Shown here in pieces: positions 54,583 to 64,000 of a DNA stretch of 64,000 bases. The number at the start of each line of letters is the position of its first letter. Position 1 is the first letter of the stretch. The position numbers and the translations under genes were made by a program. The stretch comes from Ophiodon elongatus (taxonomy: Eukaryota; Chordata; Actinopteri; Perciformes; Hexagrammidae), in contig JACSYO010000444.1 of NCBI GenBank assembly GCA_016806645.1, positions 186,001-250,000 of the forward strand, given 5' to 3'. The notes under the pieces were generated by a model that was given only the letters and a program-made list of their open reading frames with translations, was not told where the DNA came from and did no database searches.

Positions 54583-55439
54583 ATTGTTATATTTGTAATT
54601 ACTACAATTACTCATAGCCCCATTTATGTTGCTGAGCTGCAAAACATTTCCATCAGTTTACATTCATTTCAGTATGATGTAAAAATATTTCCCTGATGTA
54701 CCAAAAGTAATCAGTGTAAATATATAATTTACATTTATATAATTCACATTTCTAAAGTATAAATATATAGTTTATAAATGCCACCTTATTGTTTTATGGT
54801 AATGCAGTTTTAATTGTAGACCACTTTCGAACATATATTGCTCATTTGATGATGCTTTCACATGCTGATGAGACGTTCGGAAATATGAAATATGACAGCC
54901 AATAGTTGTCAAAGCTGCCAAGCAGCACACAAGCAGCAGTATTTTGTCAGGAATGTAACCCAGAAGAAGCAAGTATATATTTAGTTGAAAGTAGAACGTG
55001 AACTTGACAAGCGAATATTGTTATGCTGCTGTTACACTTCAATATTATCATAAGTGATTGTAGAACAATCATAATAGCATCAATAATCCAGGGGAGTGTC
55101 AGTGAGAGAAAAACTCATCTCCAGTTTTATCCAAACTAAAATAGTTTATTTGGTCTCAACAAATGCACAAATGTGTTACCAGAAAAGCAAACGGAAACAT
55201 GTAGAAAACTCTATTGCAGAAAATGACTCTTAATGATGACAATGAGGACTTCATAAGTTTGTTTCTTTAATGACAGATATTTGTGTTTGGAAGCAAACCT
55301 TTATCTTTGAACCTGAATGTGATCTGGGAGGAGGGCAACTGTGTCTGTCTCTTTCTTGCCTTGTGCAACTGATTGTAAGCAACCCAATCAACTCTGCTTA
55401 TACATGTGCTACATAGAAAGTCCTGTAGCTTGTATACTC

Positions 55440-55793
55440 TCAGATATGTAACTTTTTAACACTGAACCTCTTGCAGGAACATTTTGACATTATTATCTCA
55501 CGTTCTCGTACTTTCCTTCGTCCGGTCTTGTACGAGTAAGCCCCGTTAGGTTCAGCAAACACTCCTACCTTCAGATAACTGTGTGAATGCCCTGCGTGTA
55601 AATAAAAAATGAGCATAATTAAATCTCCAATAATACCATATAAGGCTACGCATCCTGCCCCATATGTCCTATATTGATGTCCTGCTTTTAGAGATCCATA
55701 ATGAGGTCTACAGTCACGGAAATAATGAAGAAATGGTTCCATATATGTCTCGCCACAGCAAGGCCATCGATGATTGCAACGAGAGGGGGTCAA
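55440..55793 (-). other. unassigned open reading frame (117 codons) inside a repeat cluster
   Basis: Open frame with Cys/His/Tyr-rich composition (GAGCVALYGIIGDLIMLIFY) between the two GGGCCTCATG-type element ends. No recognised domain. More likely chance or repeat-derived than a gene. Confidence 0.2.
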
Positions 55794-56216
55794 ATAATAT
55801 TGCAGTGTTATACAATAGAATTCACTATTTAAATGATTTGTGATATTGTTAGGCTATATGAATACATTTAGAATTATATTGGTCTATAATTAGAATTGCA
55901 GTCGGGATGATGTCATCATAATTTTGAAGTGTCAGGTTTTTGGACTCAAAATCGCTGTAAAGTAATTAAATATACAATCCATTGGTTAAAAACTGACAGG
56001 TCTTGACCACTCAGAAATTGTGTTCTTACCTAAGAGAAAATGTTACATACGAGAAAATGCAACACAAACCTTTTCATCAAATGGTTCTTGCACGAGGCCC
56101 ACTGAGTGCAGGAAGGACTGACTCCATCCCAATAATGTGACCAAACACAACACACACGATCACAAGGAGTCAAAGTTGACACACCACACAGTTTGACCTC
56201 CCGAAAGAAATCTCAT

Positions 56217-56226
56217 ACGCACGCAT

Positions 56227-56309
<83 letters not shown>

Positions 56310-56316
56310 CACACAC
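56217..56316 (+). repeat. (GCAC)n passing into (AC)n
   Basis: About 19 gcac units with one gcat near the start, then 18 bases of pure ac. Confidence 0.95.
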
Positions 56317-56319
56317 GTG

Positions 56320-58430
56320 GTTCCTCCTGAGCAAAAGAAAAAGCAAAGCGAGGGCAACATGAAACACAGAAATGCTGAACCAAGTCCTCCTCTCCAAAAC
56401 AGCTGGGGGCAACAAACGCTCAGCTCAGAAAGATTGGAAAAAGGTTTTAGAGCAACCCAAAAATTGTGCAGTTTACAATGCTCTGTAAATGGCTGAGAGA
56501 CATTTTGATTAGCTGCTGGCTTTGGCTTCCCCCCTCAGCGCACAGGAATTGAATTTATCAACACACTTAATAACCTTAAATACGGATTAATTGTTCACCA
56601 AATCGGCGTCCCGACCATGCAGCGCCACAGAACGGACAGTAATAACGGGATTTTATTTGAAGTCGAGAGCTGGCGTAGTGAATGTGAAGATGTTAACATT
56701 AAAAAGACTTTTATCCCAGCATGTAGTGACAAGTGGTAGGAAGCCCCCAGTTAGGGATTTGAACATGTGGGGTAGGTAATGTAATGTCTGTTAATGGGAG
56801 CGCTTTAGCAGGGTGATGAACACACTGACTTTTAATCTGCAGCTCTTGCCCCCCTCTGAAGGGGAGGAGGTCCCTGCTCCTGTAGGAGCAATTCTGAACA
56901 GATCAGGGCTCCTCTCTGCATCCTGCATCCTAATGAGAGCAGCAGCGCATCTTTGGACATTGTGAGTGGGAGGACGAGGTGGAGACAGATACAGTGCAGA
57001 GGGGGCTGCAGTATATCCTATTTGACAAGGATGAGTGGTGATTAAAATGTGGAACGCTGAATGCTCCGGTTTAAGAAACCTCATCAGGCTGTTGTGCTGT
57101 TTTCTAAAAATAAGCACTTATTGTAATATTGCTCCAATAAACCAAACCGAACTGTGTGTTGTCAGAAAGAAAAAAACCACACATGAAATGCGTGAGACTG
57201 TAACAGCATCTGAGGCTACATGTCCTGTCATGAGAGGAAATTAAGGAGCTTAATAAGTAAACAGGGAGGCAATGAGGAGGAGTTCTGTCTAATTAATAGT
57301 TTATCACACCATCATAAGCTCAATTGACCTTCTGTACATTCAGTTGAGGAGTACAGAGCGAGAGTTTAGCTCAACTGGTAACAAGGCATTAAAAGACATC
57401 AAAAGTGCATTTACTGCATTATGGATTTGGTATATTTATTACGATATAGTGAAACCAATGTGAGGAAAAATACGTTGCCGTGTTTTGTGTGGCGTTGTGC
57501 GGGACGTCAGTGTAGTCTTCTGAAGTTTGTGAGGATGAGGATTTTGTTTTAAGAAAACATTGATGAGCATATAATCTTTTCATAATCCATTTTTAATGCA
57601 ATTTAACTCAGGGATTTTCAAGTAGATGGGACTTTGAGAGCATCTTGTTTCTATGATTTGACTCATTTTCATCGAATGCTGAATTTGAATAAAGGCATGT
57701 GGTGAAAAAATTGAGATTATTGGTGGGGAATTCTTAAAGGCAAGGGTAGGATTATCCTTAAAAACAATGTATAGACTCATGCAACCATAATTATCGTGGT
57801 TGGTTTTCATCATGGTGTTTAAAATGTCATCTACTCATTTTATCCTTTTTAACATTTGTGTGAAATTGTCATAATTAGCGTTTCATCAGTTATGCAGGGA
57901 AACATCTCTCGTTGTTTCTGCTAACAGTTTTGGCTTTTGTTCCTGTTTAGGTCTTTAGGTCTGTTTACATATATATATATTTATATATTATAATTGTAAT
58001 CAAGCAGACAAGCAATTATGATATTCTTCTGTAATGAGGCTCTAGATCCTGGTTTATTCTAAAAGGACACACTTTGGAGTTATTATCAATAGTCCAAATT
58101 TACAAAGGCCCCATCCCATCATGGTTAAAACGTAGGTGTTTTTTGACACCTTTTTGTGTTTATTATCATTATACTGTTTTGTTTTGTAGTCCAGTTAAAA
58201 AAATTGCAACTATGCTGTCAGGCAATGTAGACTCATATATTGCCTGCAGCTTATTATGCGGTTAAATTGGAGTTTGTATTATTATCTAGCGAGGTGTAGT
58301 AAAGTGTTTGGTGCACTTCAGAAGGATTCATAAGATATGCATATCTGTACACAGGACAGCTTTGTCAGTGTAACATTAAATCGTAGCAGATACAGATCTC
58401 TCCTTCAAGAAGCTTCCCAGACTGTAGAAT
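56320..58430. other. non-coding DNA, no gene seen
   Basis: Complex sequence without recognised exons; 56.5-57.3 kb is low in repeats and could contain conserved regulatory DNA. Confidence 0.35.
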
Positions 58431-58784
58431 TATTTCATCAGTAATAATAAGAAACCATACTTGAAACCAAATTCACCACCTCCTCCCCCACTCTCATTCA
58501 ACAGTTTGTCCCATTACAACCAGCCACTTAATGATATCCTCTATCAAACACAGATTGAGTCAATAAATGCAGACTCAAATATGTCTCTACATAAACCTTT
58601 ACTTGTGGGGAAATCACTGCGTGCAATAGGAGAAAAAAAAAAATCAATATCAAGTACAATACCGGTGTTTTCACCTGAATCTAGTAGCGTGCTGGCATTA
58701 CACACGCCTGTCCTTAAATCCCTGTCGAGGGGGAAGTTATCGACTGGCATCATTGATTCACCTGTACTAACATCTAACGTCTGA
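58428..58784 (+). other. unassigned open reading frame
   Basis: About 118 open codons ending TGA, without a clear ATG start (the first in-frame Met is internal). Composition is protein-like: Pro run, then SLSHYNQPLNDILYQTQIES and FSPESSSVLALHTPVLKSLS. Contains an A9 run coding KKK. Could be a retroelement or pseudogene scrap, or chance. Confidence 0.2.
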
Positions 58785-58889
58785 ATATTTCAATAACCTG
58801 GGGGGCTCCTTCCCCTGGGAGCCAGACGTGAATCAGGTATAACTGAGGCAACACAAAGGACGTTAGCACTCTATTAGTCACAGTGCTTA

Positions 58890-58890
<1 letters not shown>

Positions 58891-58921
<31 letters not shown>
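58891..58921 (+). repeat. (GT)n microsatellite
   Basis: About 31 bp. Poly(C) runs occur further on at 59090-59110. Confidence 0.9.
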
Positions 58922-58924
<3 letters not shown>

Positions 58925-58929
58925 CAAGT

Positions 58930-60894
58930 GACGTCAGGGCTTCATTCACCAGCAAGGCCAGTGCTCGTCCAGCTTTCTTTCAGTGCCGTGGGGTGGGAGG
59001 CTACAGCGGAGGAGGCCGGCAGAGGAGACAGAGGGAAGGAAGTGCTGGGCTTCCTCTCTCCCATCCAGCACAATACGACACAGCGGCATCCCCCCCGCCC
59101 CCCCCCCCCTCCACCCCCCTAATTTAAAAGCTATTCACAAGCACCTTCTGTCATAGCCCCGCATTCCCACCCCCATCCCCTTCCACGATCATTAAAATGA
59201 GAAAACCCTCTGCGTGACTCTGCTACTTCTGCAGAATAAAACTGTTTTTTTTTTTTTTCTCCTTTAAATCAGGGCCTCTGTGTCCTGATGCAGAATTTCC
59301 CTTTTCATTTTTTAAAAGCCCCCTGGTCTTTCATCCCAAAGTCAATTTTGCCTGGCGGTTAGTCAAATGCTTTAAATGTTTATAAGTGCCTGTGAAGAGT
59401 GTAAGCTTTAAGTGTGATAGACTACCCTGGGACCAGGATGGGGCTGAGTGTGAAGGAAAAATGAGGCTAGATGAGCAAACTGGGCTAAAAATTAATGCTG
59501 GTTGGTGGCAGACTGTGGAAGGTCTGGATGGGATTATAATGGGCTGATTATGGTGGAATTGTCTCTATGGCAGGATTACTATCTGACATGACTATAGAGG
59601 GATGCTGAAACAAATTAAATTTGTTTCATTATATTATTTGAATTATTAAATATTTATTTATCTTAGATGGCACAGTTTATATTTGGTTTGGCCTCCGCGT
59701 ACTGTATGTTATTCTGCATGAGCAGCTTTTTTCCCTGGTTGTGACGAACCCGATATTGCAGGCTGAGTGAGGAGCGCCTCCCAAATTACAATTTAGTGGT
59801 TGTTTTATGTTAACACTGAGGGTATCATATTATCATATATCATATTATTATCATATTAGCGCGGATTTATCATATCCTAAATTTGTCTGCTTCTTATGAA
59901 CTGTGCAGCATGGAGATCACACTTGTGATAGAGCATCTCCGCCTTTGGCCAGGAGAAATTAACGTCGGGGAAAGTGAAAGACCTCTCTACAGCCTCTTGC
60001 TTGATTGTATTGTGGTCCGTCATATTCCCTTCTAATAAGAAGCAGTGAGATGAGACTGATTTGGTTTGGCGCTTTGTGTTCAAATGCAGTTCACTGGAGG
60101 GGCCAGCCTCTTTGGAAATCAGAATCACTTTAAGAAATTATGATTGAGCTGATGTGGTATTTAGAGGACATTTGTCTGCTGGTCAAATGACTTTCAAATA
60201 ATGAGAAATCTGAAAACGTCCACATCTCGCCGGAAATTCATTCTTGGTGGATTTGGCGACACCTTATTTACTGGTGGCAACTGCAAATATGGTTTCATTC
60301 TGCAGGTCCCAGGACACTGTTGACAGCAAAACAAACTATTGTTGTTTTAATGAATTGCAAAGCTTTGGTTGGCCTTTTTTTTTCCATCATTATGTGAGCC
60401 ACCGTGATCTGATTTCATGTTGCACACAGCATGAGCCTGCGAGGTGGGGATGTAGTCTGTCGCCTTCAGCTCTTCATCTAGCAGCTCACTGTGGCTGCTC
60501 CGAACTCTTCCATTACTACCGACAACATTTCAAACTGATTTGCTGTCCTACGATATCGGTCAGTGTCAAGCTCACTGACAAACACATTGCATTTCCTATG
60601 ACTACTTCATAATAAAAGTCAACTCCAGTTTTGCCAGTTTATTGCTTTTAATGTGAAGCTGCAGCAGTAGGAAATGTTCCATTTGCATTAGTTGTAACTT
60701 ATTACCGAGTTTTTTCCCAGTAATGTCACCTAAGACACCCAGTTCTTAAAACTGCAAATATATAAATATTGCAAAGCTTTCATTAGTAGGCCACAGGCTC
60801 AATCCCCATTGTGTTACCTCATTTGACAATAGATAGTGATTTAACAGAAAAAAATTCCCCTTGCGGGATTAATAAAGTATCTATCTATCTATCT

Positions 60895-60950
<56 letters not shown>

Positions 60951-63900
60951 ATGTAAATTAAAATCTTTGAGATTGGATCACGTCATGACTGTGCTTGTGA
61001 AAGGGGTTGCTAATAATGACTAATCCCCTTAGCTCTACTGAGCTTTAAAGTCACACTATGCAACTTTTGACAGAAGAAACAACACATTTGTCTTCTTACG
61101 AATGAAAAGTTGAATGATATTCAGGTTTTGGTTCTCTGACATCCAACTTTACTGTTTTGGTTCACTCTCACAGTTCTCCTAGCATGGTTTCCCATCGCGG
61201 CAGGCAACAAAATAAAAAAGACTACCTGCACAGCACCAAACAGACAGATAGACAAAGTCTGCAACTAACTGGTTGACATAGTGGAGCATTTAGCAGCTAA
61301 ATAGCCTGTTATTTTTCTCAGGAGTTGGTGGGGACCAAAACGGAGCTAAAAGGAGAATACATCTTGTACTTACAGTCGCCATGTGGCCAGAATTAACAAA
61401 AAGAAAATGAACAAAAACGTTGCTCCACATCTATGTTTGTTGAGAGAAGATGAACTTTTAGCATTATGCGTAAAACGCACTGAACTTTCATTATTTTCAG
61501 TGCAAATCCAAACTGATCATCCCTTCTGTTCCTCACACAGTGTATTAAACTGTGTTGGCCAGAGACACAGTCAGCTCACCATTGAGATAAGAACCCAACA
61601 ATGGATGTAAAAATGGAAATCAAGAGAATATCCACAAATGATCCTCTGTTTGACACAAGAAATTCACTTTTCCCAAGAGACTTCGCCCCCTAGCGATGCC
61701 TCAGGTGCCAAGAGTGTGTCAGTTTGTGAGGAGACATGCACTCGTCGCTGTTGGCATTCATACTGAAGTGAGAAACAGAAGGGTTGGAGAGAACAAGGCA
61801 GGAGGTGGATCTGGGTTCTTACTCTTGCCCTCTTCCTCACCCCCCCTACACAAACTCGCTGCCAGTCGTAGCCAATTAGACCACAAGCATTGTTCCTATT
61901 TACAGACATCTTGTGTGCTGCAAATTCTGCAAGGCTGTTTCTGAATTGTTTTTTTAAATATTGATATATGTTATGTTTACTGATATTAATGCTGTTTAGA
62001 TTGAAGGAGCCAATTTCCCGCTGAATTGTATTTTTTTCATGGTGGTAAAGTCTTTGAAACAGCAGTTACAGTAGAACATGGGCACTAAAAGTGTGTGCAA
62101 AAACAAAAGATAATACGAAAAATGTAACTGCTTTCTGGGGGATCTGATCATTGAATTCAGCCCAGATGAAGAGCTTCAAATGGTGTCGTTGATCAATATT
62201 GATATTGTCCACCATCAGACATGGATCAATGCTTGCTGAATTTGAATAAGAAGTAAATTGATTAAATTGATTCAGTAAATTGACTGAATCAGCAGCTTCC
62301 ATGAAACATACCACGTTAACAGTATCAGCAGCTACAGTCGGTAAACTTGCTTTCTGCCGTCTTATGTTATTGTTTCAAATTACTTCCTTGTCTCAGAAAA
62401 TTGGGGTGTGTGAGAGCAGCACTGTCTTAAAGGCTCACAGGTACAACTCTGTTTGCCGAGGTGTCACCGCGATCAGGAAAGGTCATGGCTCTATTCCCAC
62501 CGCACACAACCGACATGATGAGCTTTTCTCTTTTTTTTTCCCCTCATTGAGCTGCCATCTTGGGGTGTGCCGAGTGCCGAGTCATTATTGATGTGCAGAC
62601 AAGACACTGGAGAGAAGGCGCGCTCTCCTGTCTGTTCGACTCACCGCTTGTTCGACCGCCGGCACATCTTTCTGGTTATCTCTCTGAGTGTCTCTCATTC
62701 TTTATATTTTTTAGAGAAGTTTCTATCTAACCATCTGCTGCACAGTCCATTCATGGTCAGCATACCCAGCTGACGGTTACTAATTTCTATTGGAGAAAGA
62801 AAAAAAAAAATCCTACGTGGCTTATTCTGCGTCTTTCCCAACCCTCCACCCTTCACATCATAGGTCTGTGGTCACAGGTAGAGATGTCGTCGAGGGTAAA
62901 ATTATCGAAACTCAATTACCCAACCTTTAGAGGCTGACATAAATCTTTATGAACTAAAACTCACAGGAGGATACATCATTGCAGCTAGGATCAAAAACAT
63001 AAAGAGGGTCTTTTAACCTCTTCAACCCTACGGAGCCTTTGGCAAGTCAAGCACACTGGCCAACCAAGCACGGATGCACAACACTTGATTTAGAATTCCT
63101 GTCAAGATCCCAAAAATATCAAATATGTCAGACTGAATAACACTGAAGAGCTGTATGTGCATGCGATGCTCGTATCTAGAACTTCTCATGTGATGGAATC
63201 TTACAGCTTTAAAAATGGTCTTGAATTTTAATATTTTACAGAACAGAGAATATACTGTATGTGTAATGCTGTCCAACAGTGTGTGGGAAACATGTTTTAT
63301 TCAACTTTGAAGCTACTCTTTGAAGCTCAAGGGGAAATTTAAGTGGAATACCAGGAACATTCTGGGTTGACGATTAAAAGGGGGAAATAAACCAGAATTA
63401 TATTATCTTCTGTCATTACATTTACAGGTCTATCCCAGTAGTTTTGCATGTTTTATCCCACCCACCAACTTGTATACTTTACATCTCCACAAACCATTTT
63501 TCAAGCCATCTTACTGTTTAAGAAATTTGAATGTTCCAAGAATCCATTGTTACCCATTTATGCCAGTATAAAAGTTATTAGTGGTACACTCTGGAAACTT
63601 GTTTGAGTTACAGTACTGTTGTGAGGTGATGCAGTGCCGCCTTTTCAAAACAATCTGACTGTGAATCAGTGTTAATGTAACAGGCAAAAATGAATGCAGA
63701 CATGATGTTCACTGTGATTGAGTACACAACATACGTTTTCGTACAATAATTGAAAAAGAATGCATGCCATGAGCTGTAACGTCATCTGAAAGTTTTAAAC
63801 TGCACAACAATCATTGGAATATGGTTAGCAAACATGCTATCCCTGAAGAAGAGGTTTCAAATCTTAAATATGTATATAACATTCATTATTTGTGATTAAA

Positions 63901-64000
63901 TCAGCAACAATCAAAGTTAAATCTCCACATCAGTAGATCCCATATTGATTAAACCAAACTAGTTGTTTGTCTCAAGCATTGATGTAGCAGCAAACAGCTA
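58930..64000. other. non-coding DNA to window end, no gene seen
   Basis: No recognised exon. Contains complex sequence at 59.4-60.2 kb, the tetranucleotide repeat at 60.9 kb, and AT-rich sequence beyond 63 kb. Confidence 0.4.
60810..60950 (+). repeat. retroposon 3' tail with (TATC)n microsatellite
   Basis: ttccccttgcgggattaata then aagtatctatc; this phrase is typical of 3' ends of fish non-LTR retroposons that terminate in a short tandem repeat. The (ATCT)n run covers about 60878-60949 with one slip. Confidence 0.6.

Overview
The window is vertebrate nuclear DNA, most likely from a percomorph teleost. Genes are split into short exons with GT-AG introns. Long (CA)n/(TG)n, (GA)n and (CT)n microsatellites are very frequent. 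There is a tRNA-derived SINE of fish type and several middle-repetitive elements I associate with fish genomes. Both recognisable proteins match vertebrate families closely: synaptotagmin-3 (syt3) and Mediator subunit 25 (med25). Both lie on the plus strand, and their human orthologues lie on the same chromosome arm (19q13.3).

Layout. (1) 1-10641: the 3' part of syt3. Six coding exons carry most of the C2A domain, the whole C2B domain and the C-terminal tail; the N-terminus, membrane segment and start of C2A lie upstream of the window. (2) 10642 to about 19480: syt3 3' UTR of unknown length and intergenic DNA with microsatellites and a minisatellite. (3) About 19480-38310: the complete med25 gene. 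It has a probable TATA-less promoter, 19 coding exons (20901-37827, 745 aa plus stop) and a polyadenylation signal at 38284. Its introns hold a retrotransposon LTR remnant, middle-repetitive elements, a MITE and a 157-bp (TG)n tract. (4) 38310-46000: intergenic DNA with a reversed SINE, a non-autonomous hAT element with intact 8-bp target duplications, and purine-rich tracts. (5) 46000-64000: no recognised coding gene. Two CpG-richer blocks (about 46.1-47.0 kb and 50.8-51.7 kb) with good donor sites look like first exons of a further plus-strand gene that continues beyond the window. The rest resembles a long intron or intergenic desert with complex AT-rich sequence and a repeat cluster at 53.9-56.1 kb.

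Roles. Syt3 is a Ca2+-sensing C2-domain membrane protein of the secretory and endocytic pathway. Med25 is a transcriptional co-activator subunit that receives activation domains. They are neighbours but not functionally coupled. I found no evidence of a wholly new system. The more interesting observations are structural: complementary (UG)n/(CA)n tracts bracketing one frame-critical syt3 exon, tandem splice acceptors in med25, a 69-bp higher-order minisatellite just upstream of med25, and datable transposon insertions.
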